From Winogradskya humida (GTDB lineage: Bacteria > Actinomycetota > Actinomycetes > Mycobacteriales > Micromonosporaceae), in NCBI RefSeq assembly GCF_016862215.1, contig NZ_BOMN01000062.1, positions 1 to 36,511 of the forward strand: a DNA stretch of 36,511 nucleotides, in the 5' to 3' direction. The notes below the pieces were generated by a model. The model worked only from the letters and a program-made list of their open reading frames with translations. It did no database searches and had not been told where the DNA came from. Below are positions 1-7,889 of this stretch, piece after piece. Within the stretch, counting starts at the first letter, position 1. Every line of letters starts with the position of its first letter. The translations under genes and the position numbers were made by a program.

Positions 1-1
1 A

Positions 2-1426
2 GCTGTCCAGGCCGCGGATGTCCAGGCCGCGGAATCCGTGGGGCCGGATGCCCGGGTCGGCCATGTGCGTGTTCCTTCAGCGAATCCGTGGAAGAACCAC
101 GACCCAGGAACGCACAGCCCAACCACTCACAGCCCAGAAACGCACGACCCAGAGACCCACGACCCAGAGACCCACAGCCCAGAGACCCACAGCCCAGAGA
201 GCCACAGCCCCAAAACCCGCGGCCCCGGGACCAACGGCCCTGGGATCCACGACCCAGAGACTTCTGGGCCGCAAGCCGGAGCCACTCAGCAGGAGCTGAA
301 CCCACAGGGGGCGGGCCAGCAATGGCTGGACCCGCAAAGATTGAGTTCTCAGGGGCCAAACCCGCAGCCGTCCAAACTCCAGACGCCCAACCCCCAGACG
401 CCCAACCCCCAGGCATCCGGCCCCCAGACATCCAGCCCGCAGATGGAGGGCGAGGCTGCGGGCGGGGTGCGGCGGGAGGTGGGTGCGGTTGATGCGGAGG
501 TTTGGGAGTTCGGGGATGTGGCTGGGGAGTGGGAGCATCCGGGGCTGGGTGATCAGGTTTGGGAGGCTCCGGTTCGGGTTGAGGGGGCGGGGGACGGCGG
601 GGGGTTCGGGGATTCGACGGGGCGGCATGCTCGGGTGGAGGGGCCTGTGGTGTTGCCGTTGATGTCGCCGGCGTCGGCTGTGCCTGAGCCTGGGGTGCCC
701 ATGCCGAGGAGTGAGCCGGTCGTCTTCGAGAGGCCCTCGCAGGCTGAGGAGCCCGTTACCGCCATTCCCGCTCACGATTGGCAGGTCGGGCCGCCGGGGC
801 CTTATCCGCCGGACTACTTCCCGGCGGCCGGGTATTCGTCGGACGGGTACCCACCAGGGCCAGAGATGGCGGGGCCTGGGATGGCCGGGCCTGGGATGGG
901 GCGGCAGCCCGTTGATCGGGCTACTGCTCGGGTGCCGGAGCGCGCTCAGGGCGTACCCAAGCGGGAAGTGGAGAAGGGGCACCGGCAGCCGTTCATTCTC
1001 GCCGGGGTTGTTGTTGCGGGGATTGCGGCTGCGGCGGCTGTCGTTGCGATCACCCTGCCGCGCGGGGATGCGAAGGAGCCCGCCGTGGCGAAGCCAAGCG
1101 CGCCGGTTGCCTCCGCGGGGGTGCCCTCCGCACCGGTCGGGGAGAAGGAGCCGGGGGTGGTCGCGCCCGCGAATGTGAAGTTGCGGGACAATCGGGACAG
1201 CGTGTCGCTGAGCTGGGGTTATCCGAAGGGCTCCGAGGGGCCGGTGCTGATCTCGGGTGGGCGCACGGGGCAGGAGCGGCGGGCGTTCCAGCAGTTGCCC
1301 GCGGGGACGACCGAATACATCGTTTACGGGCTCAATGAGCGCAACGATTACTGCTTCACGGTCGCGGTGATCTACACGGTCGACAAGGTGGGTGCTTCGG
1401 CACCCGTCTGCACCGATCGTGGCTGA
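2..1426 (+). CDS. Repeat-rich membrane protein with C-terminal fibronectin type III domain (5' partial)
   Basis: The frame is open to the left edge, so the N terminus is missing; the first internal start is GTG at 38. What is visible is a long disordered region rich in Pro, Gln, His and Thr, with 15-bp repeats giving pentapeptides such as THDPE/THSPE and then TPNPQ. An acidic/Gly/Pro linker follows (MAGPG repeats near 865-900), then one hydrophobic helix (about 991-1062, FILAGVVVAGIAAAAAVV). The last ~85 residues look like a fibronectin type III domain (VKLRDNRDSVSLSW ... YCFTVAVIY). This suggests a single-pass protein with the disordered part inside and the FN3 domain outside. Actinobacterial proteins of this layout sometimes carry an N-terminal kinase, which cannot be tested here. 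All three plus frames are open in the repeat tract; this frame is chosen because it alone continues into the helix and FN3 domain. The function is unknown. Confidence 0.7.
   Translation, partial: AVQAADVQAAESVGPDARVGHVRVPSANPWKNHDPGTHSPTTHSPETHDPETHDPETHSPETHSPESHSPKTRGPGTNGPGIHDPETSGPQAGATQQELNPQGAGQQWLDPQRLSSQGPNPQPSKLQTPNPQTPNPQASGPQTSSPQMEGEAAGGVRREVGAVDAEVWEFGDVAGEWEHPGLGDQVWEAPVRVEGAGDGGGFGDSTGRHARVEGPVVLPLMSPASAVPEPGVPMPRSEPVVFERPSQAEEPVTAIPAHDWQVGPPGPYPPDYFPAAGYSSDGYPPGPEMAGPGMAGPGMGRQPVDRATARVPERAQGVPKREVEKGHRQPFILAGVVVAGIAAAAAVVAITLPRGDAKEPAVAKPSAPVASAGVPSAPVGEKEPGVVAPANVKLRDNRDSVSLSWGYPKGSEGPVLISGGRTGQERRAFQQLPAGTTEYIVYGLNERNDYCFTVAVIYTVDKVGASAPVCTDRG
105..224 (+). repeat. 15-bp tandem coding repeat (THDPE/THSPE)
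   Basis: Units of 15 bp follow one another; the best preserved are at 150-164, 165-179, 180-194 and 195-209 (CAGAGACCCACAGCC and close variants), with more diverged units on both sides. The period is a multiple of three, so the repeat count can change without breaking the reading frame. Confidence 0.85.
381..440 (+). repeat. Second 15-bp tandem coding repeat (TPNPQ)
   Basis: Four 15-bp units lie at 381-395, 396-410, 411-425 and 426-440. The first two are identical (AGACGCCCAACCCCC) and the others diverged. They encode TPNPQ, TPNPQ, ASGPQ and TSSPQ in the same protein as the first repeat block, but with a different unit. Confidence 0.85.
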
Positions 1427-1549
1427 GCGCTGAGACGAGCGACACCTGATCGCAACCGCGTGATTCCTCAACGATGGGGGGTGGCGTCCGATCTTCGTGG
1501 GTTGCCGAGGTTCCTCACCGGGGGGCCGGGCCGGGAGATCGGGGACGCC

Positions 1550-3145
1550 ATGACTACGGAGACAGCGGCTACGCCGGCTTCTGCCGTGGTCACTGCGGTG
1601 GATGAGCGGGCCCGGCTCGAGGCGGCCGTCGCCGAGCTCGAGCAGCGGCCCACGTCGAAGTTTCGCAGTGTGTTCGCGCCCGCGGCGACCGTCGAACGGC
1701 GGGCCGCCTCGCTCGGATTCGATGACCTGTTCATGCGGGCGCGGCTGCTGCGGGCTAACGTCTTCGTGCGGGAGGGGCGCTCCGAGCGGGGTGGGCGCTG
1801 GGCGCATGAGGTGCTGGCCTGGGCTCAGGAGCACGACCACGCGTTCCTGCTGGCGCGGGTGCACCGGGTGCTGTCGATCTTCTACCGGCAGGTCGGGGAT
1901 CTGTCCGAGGGGCTCACCCACGCCGTGCAGTCGTACTCGCATCTGAGCGAGGACGAGCCGCCGAGCGTGCGGGCCCGGCACCTGATGACGCTCGCGGTGG
2001 CGCTCGACGAGGCCGGCTCGATCGAGGAGGGCGCACGGCGGTTCCGGGAGGCGCTGCACCTGGCCACCGCCGCGCACGACGCCGAGCTGGCGCTGAACAT
2101 CCTCAACAACATGGCATACACCGCGTTCGAGAAGGATGACGAGGTCGGTGCCCGGCAGCTCGTGACGCGGATGCGGGACGTCCTCGGGGTCAGCGGTCGC
2201 AACTTCAGCGCGCTCGAGCTGGACACGATCGCGCGGATCGAGATGATGAGCGGCCACTACGACGCGGTCGAGGAGACGCTGCACGTGCTGCTCGACGACA
2301 ACCAGTCGAAGGTGGAGGTGCACGAGGGTGACGCGCCGGCCGTGTGCCTGCTCACCCTGGCCGAGGCGCGGCGGCTGGATCACCGCTTCGACGCGGCCCA
2401 GGAGGCACTCGACGCCGCGGTGCGGATCACCGAGGAGCGTGGGCTCGATCGCGTACGCGCTCAGGCCCGGGAAGAACAATCCGCACTGTACGCAGCCACG
2501 GGCCGGTTCGAGCTCGCCTACGAGGAGCACCGCGCCTTCCACAAGGCGGCAACAGCCCTGCACTCGGCCCAGCGTGAAGCTCGCGCCCGGGCGCTGCAGG
2601 CGGTCTTCGAGGCGACGGAAGCGCGCCGGGCCAGCGAGCACTTCCGCGAGATGGCCCACCGCGACGCGCTGACCGGTCTCTACAACCGGCGTTACGTCAA
2701 CGAGCGCCTGCCCGCGCTGCTGGGCGACGCCGTGTCGCGGCGCGCGCCGATCTCCGTAGCCATGATCGATCTGGACCACTTCAAGCGGGTCAACGACACG
2801 CTGTCGCACAGCACCGGTGACACGGTGCTGCAGCACATCGCGCAGCTGCTGCTCGAGGCCGCCAGCGGGCCCATGATCGCCGCGCGGATGGGCGGCGAGG
2901 AGTTCGTACTGATCATGCCCGGCACGGACGCGGTGGAGGCAACCGCCCGCTGTGAACGCCTCCGGCTGCGCGTCCGCGCTCACGCGTGGGAGCCGGTCAC
3001 GGGCTCGCTCGCGGTCACCGCCAGCATCGGGGTCACCACCTCGGACGACGGCCGGGGCTCGCCGTCCTCGCTGCTCTCCCTCGCCGACCGCAACCTCTAC
3101 GTCGCCAAACGCGAGGGCCGCGACCGCGTCGTCGCCGACGCCTGA
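1550..3145 (+). CDS. TPR-containing diguanylate cyclase (GGDEF domain, GGEEF variant)
   Basis: This predicted cytoplasmic protein of 531 residues has an N-terminal two-thirds of helical TPR-like repeats and a C-terminal GGDEF domain (DALTGLYNRR, MIDLDHFKRVND, ARMGGEEFVLIMPG, SIGVTTS, ADRNLYVAKREGRDR). The signature is GGEEF, a variant found in active cyclases, so synthesis of c-di-GMP from two GTP is expected. No RxxD inhibitory I-site is present just before GGEEF, so product inhibition by that route is unlikely. No membrane segment or classical sensor domain is seen; the TPR part probably binds a partner protein. ATG 1550 is chosen because the domain-like sequence begins there and G-rich candidate ribosome-binding sequences precede it (1533-1545). 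An upstream in-frame start at 1460 would add 30 unlikely residues. Confidence 0.9.
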   Translation: MTTETAATPASAVVTAVDERARLEAAVAELEQRPTSKFRSVFAPAATVERRAASLGFDDLFMRARLLRANVFVREGRSERGGRWAHEVLAWAQEHDHAFLLARVHRVLSIFYRQVGDLSEGLTHAVQSYSHLSEDEPPSVRARHLMTLAVALDEAGSIEEGARRFREALHLATAAHDAELALNILNNMAYTAFEKDDEVGARQLVTRMRDVLGVSGRNFSALELDTIARIEMMSGHYDAVEETLHVLLDDNQSKVEVHEGDAPAVCLLTLAEARRLDHRFDAAQEALDAAVRITEERGLDRVRAQAREEQSALYAATGRFELAYEEHRAFHKAATALHSAQREARARALQAVFEATEARRASEHFREMAHRDALTGLYNRRYVNERLPALLGDAVSRRAPISVAMIDLDHFKRVNDTLSHSTGDTVLQHIAQLLLEAASGPMIAARMGGEEFVLIMPGTDAVEATARCERLRLRVRAHAWEPVTGSLAVTASIGVTTSDDGRGSPSSLLSLADRNLYVAKREGRDRVVADA

Positions 3146-3179
3146 TCCCCCGGCCCGGGGGATCCCGGCCCGGGGGATC
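3144..3179. terminator. Bidirectional hairpin between convergent genes, built on a tandem duplication
   Basis: GATCCCCC (3144-3151) pairs with GGGGGATC (3157-3164). The 15-bp block CCGGCCCGGGGGATC occurs twice in tandem (3150-3164 and 3165-3179), so a second, shorter hairpin follows. It lies between the convergent stops at 3145 and 3187. There is no T-run, so termination efficiency is uncertain. Confidence 0.5.
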
Positions 3180-3186
3180 ACCGGGG

Positions 3187-3969
3187 TCAGAGGTCGAGGG
3201 TCACTGCTAGGGGGTAGTGGTCGGAGGCCCATTCGGCCTCGTCGCCACGGATGACCCGGGCCTGGGTGGCCCGGGCGGCCAGGTCGGGACGTGCCAGCAG
3301 ATAGTCGAGGCGCATGCCGGCGTTGGAGAACTCGTGGCCGCCGCCCTTGCTGGTCGGCACGGTCAGGCCGTCGCCCTCGCCGGCCGTGCGCCAGAGGTCC
3401 GTGAAGCCCGCCGTCTGGAAGGCAGCGATCGCCCTCGTGTCCACCCGGCCGTCCCTGGCCAGGTGGCGGCGGCGGTAGAGGTCGGGGAGGCGGGACAGGC
3501 GTTCGCTGTGGCCGGTCTGCGGGTCGAGGGAGTTGAGGTCGCCGGTGATCAGGGTGAGCGGGGCCCGGTAGCGGTGGGCCAGCCAGTAGGCCTCGCGCAG
3601 GCGGCGGTAGGGACGGAACGGGTTGAGGTGGGTGCTGACGACGGTCAGCGGGCCCGCCGGGGTCGGCACCGTCACCGCGGCGGCGGCATGGTGCAGGCGC
3701 CAGCGGACCGCCGACCGGTGGGTGATCGTCAGGGGTGGCCGGACCAGGACCGCGACCGGCTGGCCGAACGCCGAGGGGGCCAGGACCGGTGTCATGCCGA
3801 GGGTGCCGGCCACCTCGCGCATCCGCTGGTGGTCGTGGCGCTGGAAGTCGCGGAGCTCCTGGAGTGCCACGATGTCCGGGCGCTCCCGGGCCAGCAGCGC
3901 GACGACCGCGTCGAGCCGGCCCCCGGAGCCGCCGGTCTTGATGTTCCAGGTGACCAGTCTGAGCGTCAC
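3187..3969 (-). CDS. Endonuclease/exonuclease/phosphatase (EEP) family protein
   Basis: The 260-residue protein carries the EEP-fold motifs in order: LVTWNIKTGG near the N terminus, ALQELRD with the metal-binding Glu, VVSTHLNPF, TGDLNSLD, MRLDYLLARP and a C-terminal WASDHYPLAVTLDL. These are the metal and catalytic residues of the DNase I/sphingomyelinase/inositol-phosphatase superfamily, so a Mg-dependent phosphodiesterase or phosphatase is expected; the substrate cannot be read from sequence. No signal peptide is seen. The GTG start at 3969 overlaps the TGA of the upstream PAP2 gene (GTGA), which indicates translational coupling. Its partner dephosphorylates lipids, so a phospholipid or inositol-phosphate substrate is plausible but inferred. 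Confidence 0.85.
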   Translation of the reverse strand: MTLRLVTWNIKTGGSGGRLDAVVALLARERPDIVALQELRDFQRHDHQRMREVAGTLGMTPVLAPSAFGQPVAVLVRPPLTITHRSAVRWRLHHAAAAVTVPTPAGPLTVVSTHLNPFRPYRRLREAYWLAHRYRAPLTLITGDLNSLDPQTGHSERLSRLPDLYRRRHLARDGRVDTRAIAAFQTAGFTDLWRTAGEGDGLTVPTSKGGGHEFSNAGMRLDYLLARPDLAARATQARVIRGDEAEWASDHYPLAVTLDL

Positions 3970-5609
3970 CGCGTCACCTTGGCGTCAACGTCCGGCGCGT
4001 CGGCCGCAGCCCGCGGCGAGCCGGCAGAAGAGCCCCCAGCCCGCGACGAGCCGGAAGAAGAACCTGCAGCCCGCAGCGAGCCGGCAGCATCCGGCGAGTC
4101 GGCAGCGCCGGTCAGCTCGTGCTCCTGGTCGCCCTCCACCAGCTCGCCGGCATCGGCCTCGTTGCCCGAGGTCACGTCGGCGTTGGGCTTGATGACCCAC
4201 CACAGCAGGGTGATCCAGCAGGCGGTGAGGATGGCGGCGCCGAGGACGTCCGACGGGTGGTGCATTCCGCGGTACATCCGCGACAGCGCGACCCCCGTCG
4301 GCATGATGATCGCCAGCGCGACGAACAACCACCGCCACCACGCCTTGACCCGCGGCAGCACCAGCACAGCGATCGCCACATACAGGCACATGGTCGCGGC
4401 GATGTGCCCCGACGGGAACGACGACGTGGGCAGCTTGCCGTCGAGCTGCTCGACCGGCGGCCGCGGCCGCCCCACCGCAGCGGCGGCGGAGAGGAAGAGC
4501 GTCAGCTCGCCGAACATCGCCAGCACCACGAACAGCACCGGCCGCCACCGCCGCCACAACGCGACCACGAGCGGGCAGAACACCAGCGAGACCAGCAGGA
4601 TCATGTGGGTGTCGCCGGCCTTGCTCCACCCGTAGCTGAGGTCGTCGAGGGCGGGCGTACGGAACGTCTGGAGCCAGCGCGGGACGCCGTCGTCGACGGA
4701 CTGGACCCAGGTGCCGGCGGTGTGGTTGGTCAGGGCCCAGCCGAGGACGAAGAGCACGCCGAACGTGAGAACCCAGCCGACCAGGATCTCGGCGGCGCCG
4801 GCCCAGGGGTGCGGCAGGAGGTGGTCCTCGTCGGGGGCGGGCTTCACGTCGTGCGCGGCCTCCGGTTCGAGGCCCTCGCTCAGTGCCGGCACGCGCTGAC
4901 CGGTCTCACGACGCCAGACCCGGAACGCGTACGCGGTGACCCCCAGCCATGCCGCCCCGAGCAGCCACCCGGCGAGCACATCGGAGAGGAAGTGCACGCC
5001 GAGCGAGATCCGGGTGAACCCGATCGCCACGACGATCACGGCGACGAGACCGATCGCGAACTTGCGCCACCGCCGGGACACGGCGGGGAGGAAGACGAGC
5101 AGCAGCGCGCCGTACGCGACCATCGAGCCGAGCGCGTGCCCGCTGGGGAAGCTGTTGCCGGGCGCGATCGCCACGGGCACGTCTACCACCGGGCGCAGCC
5201 GGCCGACGAGCGCCTTGAGCGAGGGATCGAGCAGCAGTGCGCCGATGCCGGTCACGACCAGATAGACCGCCAGCCGGGTACGCCGCCGGATGAGCAGCAG
5301 CACCACCGCGATCGTGACCAGCCACAGCATGATCGTGCGACCGCCGAGCTGCGCGATCGCCTTCAGCACCGTGACGACCGGCGGGTGCGGTGCCACCCAG
5401 TTGTTCAGGCCCTGCGCCACCGAGTGGTCCAGGTCCTGCAACGGCGTCCAGTGCAACCGGACGAGCAGCAGGAGCAGCCCGAAGCCGAGGCCGCCCGCGA
5501 CCACCGCCAGCAGACCGAGCACGCTGCGCTCGGTGAAGTGGCGCAGCGGCCCCCAGCCTGCTTTCCGGTGCACCCGGCCGTCGTCAGCCGTTGTCGCCGT
5601 ATCGGTCAT
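3966..5609 (-). CDS. Phosphatase PAP2 family protein with two PAP2 domains
   Basis: An integral membrane protein of about 547 residues with two PAP2 (lipid phosphate phosphatase) domains in tandem. Domain 1 has VGRLRPVVD, FPSGH (near 158) and SLGVHFLSD (near 210). Domain 2 has VGRPRPP, FPSGH (near 400) and SRMYRGMHHPSD (near 450). Both keep the catalytic His residues; domain 2 lacks the usual Lys of the first motif. Such enzymes dephosphorylate phosphatidate, isoprenyl diphosphates or related lipids on the outer membrane face. The C-terminal ~60 residues are low-complexity (Ala, Ser, Gly). The start is preceded by GTG ATG ATG; the ATG at 5609 has the best spacing from GGGAG (5619-5615), with GTG 5615 as an alternative. 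It is coupled to the EEP gene downstream. A duplicated ancestral PAP2 unit is likely. Confidence 0.88.
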   Translation of the reverse strand: MTDTATTADDGRVHRKAGWGPLRHFTERSVLGLLAVVAGGLGFGLLLLLVRLHWTPLQDLDHSVAQGLNNWVAPHPPVVTVLKAIAQLGGRTIMLWLVTIAVVLLLIRRRTRLAVYLVVTGIGALLLDPSLKALVGRLRPVVDVPVAIAPGNSFPSGHALGSMVAYGALLLVFLPAVSRRWRKFAIGLVAVIVVAIGFTRISLGVHFLSDVLAGWLLGAAWLGVTAYAFRVWRRETGQRVPALSEGLEPEAAHDVKPAPDEDHLLPHPWAGAAEILVGWVLTFGVLFVLGWALTNHTAGTWVQSVDDGVPRWLQTFRTPALDDLSYGWSKAGDTHMILLVSLVFCPLVVALWRRWRPVLFVVLAMFGELTLFLSAAAAVGRPRPPVEQLDGKLPTSSFPSGHIAATMCLYVAIAVLVLPRVKAWWRWLFVALAIIMPTGVALSRMYRGMHHPSDVLGAAILTACWITLLWWVIKPNADVTSGNEADAGELVEGDQEHELTGAADSPDAAGSLRAAGSSSGSSRAGGSSAGSPRAAADAPDVDAKVTR

Positions 5610-5611
5610 CA

Positions 5612-5657
5612 TCACTCCCGCTCGCTCGTACGCGGCGGGGGGTCACTCCCGCTCGCT
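5612..5657. repeat. 15-bp direct repeat in the leader of the PAP2 gene
   Basis: TCACTCCCGCTCGCT occurs at 5612-5626 and again at 5643-5657, a 31-bp period. On the minus strand each copy carries a GGGAG ribosome-binding-like core; only the copy at 5612-5626 is placed to serve the PAP2 start. Confidence 0.75.
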
Positions 5658-5673
5658 GTGGGCAGGCGGGCTC

Positions 5674-6777
5674 TTACCCGGTTGGCTCGGCGCTCACACC
5701 GGGTTCACGCTGACCGGGTACAGCCTGGGGTCCGAGGTCGGCGGACGGGTCGTGGGCGGAGGGCACGGCGGCGTCGAGGCCGGGGTCGCGCCGCGCGGGG
5801 ACAACCCGCAGGTCGTCGTCGGTTTCGGGCTCCCAGCGGTCCTGCTGCGCCGGGCGGACCACGCCGACCCGCTGCGCTTCCAGCTGTGCCGCGAAGGCCA
5901 GCCCCAGGAAGATCGCGATGCCGGTGAGGTTGGCCCAGAGCAGCAACGCCATGATCGCGGTGAGGGGGCCGTACGTCGCGTTGAAGCCGTCGCTGAGGCG
6001 GATGTAACCGGCCAGGCCCAGGCTGGCGAGCCACCACAGGATCGTGGAGAGGGTCGCGCCGAACAGCAGCCAGGTGAGGCCCGGCTGGCGGCGCCGGGGC
6101 GAGTGGCGGAACAGCAGCCCGACCGGGAAGACGATCAGGCCGAGGCTGACCGGCCAGCGGACGACGTCCCAGGTGATGTCCCAGGCCTCACCCCAGCCGG
6201 TGTACCGGGCTATCGAGGCGCCGGTGGCATGACCGGCCGCGAGTAACAGGAACCCGAAGAGGGCGGGTAAGCCGGCGATGAGCGCCAGCACCGCCGCGCG
6301 TACGTATTTGGGGAAGACCTTGCGGTCCCGCTCGACGCCGTAGATCCGGTTGGCGCCGCGTTCGATCTGGGCCATGGCGCTGGTCAGCGCGAACAGCCCG
6401 GTGATCAGACCGAGGGCCAGCGCCAGCTCACCGGCGTCCTCGGTCTTGTCGTCCTCGTTGAGCAGGTCCCGCACGAGCGGCTCGCTCGCACCGGGGGTCA
6501 GCGCGAGCACAGTGTCGGCGACGACCTGGCCGCCCTCCTCGGCGCCGAGGTCGGTGGCGAGACCCGACAGCGCGATGAGGAACGGCACGATCGCGAGACA
6601 CAGCTGGAAGCCGAGCGCTCGGGAGTGGCTGAAGCCGTCGCCGTACCGGAATCGGATGAAAGCGTCCCGCAGCAGCGGCCATCGGCCGTAGTTGCGCAGC
6701 GCCAGGAAAGCGTCATCGGCGGAGAGGTCGTCCCCGGACATGGTCCGGGTCTCGGGTACGGGCTCCGTGCTGCTCAC
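5674..6777 (-). CDS. YihY/virulence factor BrkB family membrane protein
   Basis: The 367-residue protein has the features of the YihY/BrkB family: an N-terminal helix with FRYGDGFSHSRALGFQLCLAIVPFLIALSG, a central polar loop with GANRIYGVERDR, and several hydrophobic helices including the late signature NATYGPLTAIMALLLWANLTGIAIFLGLAF. The family is a six-helix inner-membrane group of unsettled function, once misnamed RNase BN. The C-terminal ~75 residues are hydrophilic and probably disordered. GTG 6777 is chosen because it overlaps the TGA of the lipid-kinase gene (GTGA at 6777-6774), showing coupling; ATG 6741 is an alternative. Association with a lipid kinase and a PAP2 phosphatase suggests a role in envelope lipid handling, which is inference. 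Confidence 0.88.
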   Translation of the reverse strand: MSSTEPVPETRTMSGDDLSADDAFLALRNYGRWPLLRDAFIRFRYGDGFSHSRALGFQLCLAIVPFLIALSGLATDLGAEEGGQVVADTVLALTPGASEPLVRDLLNEDDKTEDAGELALALGLITGLFALTSAMAQIERGANRIYGVERDRKVFPKYVRAAVLALIAGLPALFGFLLLAAGHATGASIARYTGWGEAWDITWDVVRWPVSLGLIVFPVGLLFRHSPRRRQPGLTWLLFGATLSTILWWLASLGLAGYIRLSDGFNATYGPLTAIMALLLWANLTGIAIFLGLAFAAQLEAQRVGVVRPAQQDRWEPETDDDLRVVPARRDPGLDAAVPSAHDPSADLGPQAVPGQREPGVSAEPTG

Positions 6778-7799
6778 TCGGCGGCTTTTTCCGCTGCGGC
6801 GCGCACCTCTTCCGCTGCGCGCTCGGCGGCACTGGCGTCGTAGGCGAGGTCCGGGTCGCTGTCGGGCTGCGGCACACACAGCAGCAGCGCTCCCGGGCGT
6901 ACTGAGATGGACATGCTCTTGCCCGCCTCGATGAGGTCCCCGTCGAGCTGGCGCGGCTGCGGCTTGGCACTGCGGATCTCGATGCTGGCGGCGGTGTAGG
7001 TCTCCATGCGCGGGACCCGCTCGCTGCGGCGGACCACGGCCCAGCCGAGCGCGGCCCAGTGCGCGAGGTTGCGCGGGCTGAGGATCGCGATGTCCAGCTT
7101 GCCGTCCGCCGGGTCGGCCTCGGTGAGCAGCCGTACGCCACCCTGCAGCCGTCCGACGTTACCGACGATGACCGTACGCGGACGGCGGTGCAGCGCGGGC
7201 TTGCCGTCCAGCGAGATGATCAGGTTCATCGGCTTGTCGCGGATGTACTTGAGCGCGCCGCCCACGTACGCGACCCAGCCGATGTGCTTCTTGGCCGTCT
7301 CGGACGTGCCCTCGAGCATCTGCGCGTCGAAGCCCATCCCCGCCATCACGGCGAAGCACTGGTCCTCGACGACGCCGACGTCGATGCGCCGGCGGCCGCC
7401 GTCCAGCGCGACCTGCACGCCGGTGGCCGCGTCGGTGCTGAGCCCGAGGTTGGTGGCGAGCAGGTTGCCGGTGCCGGCGGGCAGCACGGCGAGCGCCACG
7501 TCCGTGCCGGCGAGCGCGGTGACCACGGCCATCACCGTGCCGTCACCGCCGCTGACGAAGACCAGCTCGGCGCCGTCCTCGACCGCCTTGGTCGCCTGGC
7601 CACGGCCGGCGTCCTCGGGCGTGGTCTCCAGCCACATCGGCTCGGGCCAGCCCTTGGTGGCGAGGCCCTCCACGATGGTGCGGCGCAGCAGGTCGAGGTC
7701 CGGAACCTTCACGGGGTTCACTACTACGGCAGAACGCGGTCCAGTCACGGCGTCAGTGTGCACGACAGGGTTGACAACGGCGACCCGAGGGAAATTCAT
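6774..7799 (-). CDS. Diacylglycerol/lipid kinase family protein
   Basis: This 341-residue protein has the catalytic signatures of the diacylglycerol kinase (DAGK_cat) family: VVVNPVK near residues 25-31, FVSGGDGTVMAV with the nucleotide-binding GGDGT at 84-88, and LPAGTGNLLATNLGL at about 106-120. The C-terminal half has the usual YegS/LCB5-like fold (VAVMAGMGFDAQML ... RQLDGDLIEAG). It should phosphorylate a lipid such as diacylglycerol or an acylglycerol using ATP. The C terminus is an Ala/Glu-rich helix. ATG 7799 is the longest supportable start although no strong ribosome-binding site precedes it; GTG 7763 is an alternative. It is the first gene of a minus-strand block with YihY and PAP2, giving a kinase and a lipid phosphatase acting in opposite directions. 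Confidence 0.88.
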   Translation of the reverse strand: MNFPRVAVVNPVVHTDAVTGPRSAVVVNPVKVPDLDLLRRTIVEGLATKGWPEPMWLETTPEDAGRGQATKAVEDGAELVFVSGGDGTVMAVVTALAGTDVALAVLPAGTGNLLATNLGLSTDAATGVQVALDGGRRRIDVGVVEDQCFAVMAGMGFDAQMLEGTSETAKKHIGWVAYVGGALKYIRDKPMNLIISLDGKPALHRRPRTVIVGNVGRLQGGVRLLTEADPADGKLDIAILSPRNLAHWAALGWAVVRRSERVPRMETYTAASIEIRSAKPQPRQLDGDLIEAGKSMSISVRPGALLLCVPQPDSDPDLAYDASAAERAAEEVRAAAEKAAE

Positions 7800-7876
7800 C
7801 CGACATGCCGGAGACCGATCTCACGTACGCCCACCTGCGCGGCACCGTCACGACGGCCCGGCACGATCCGTCCCGT

Positions 7877-7889
7877 ACGGTTGAACCGT
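7877..7889. promoter_or_regulatory. 13-bp palindrome at the start codon of the MBL-fold gene
   Basis: ACGGTTGAACCGT has two perfect 6-bp arms around one central base and covers the first two bases of the GTG start at 7888. It sits in the 88-bp spacer between the divergent lipid-kinase and MBL-fold genes, so it could be an operator or a small start-site hairpin. This may also be chance. Confidence 0.35.

Noticed and set aside
105..440. CRISPR-like array
   Set aside because: The repeats are 15 bp with no spacers, stay in frame in a coding region and have no Cas genes nearby.
77..3232. A very long minus-strand open frame across the FN3-repeat and GGDEF genes
   Set aside because: It is the opposite-strand shadow of two plus-strand genes in GC-rich DNA; its sequence is Arg/Pro-rich and shows no domain.
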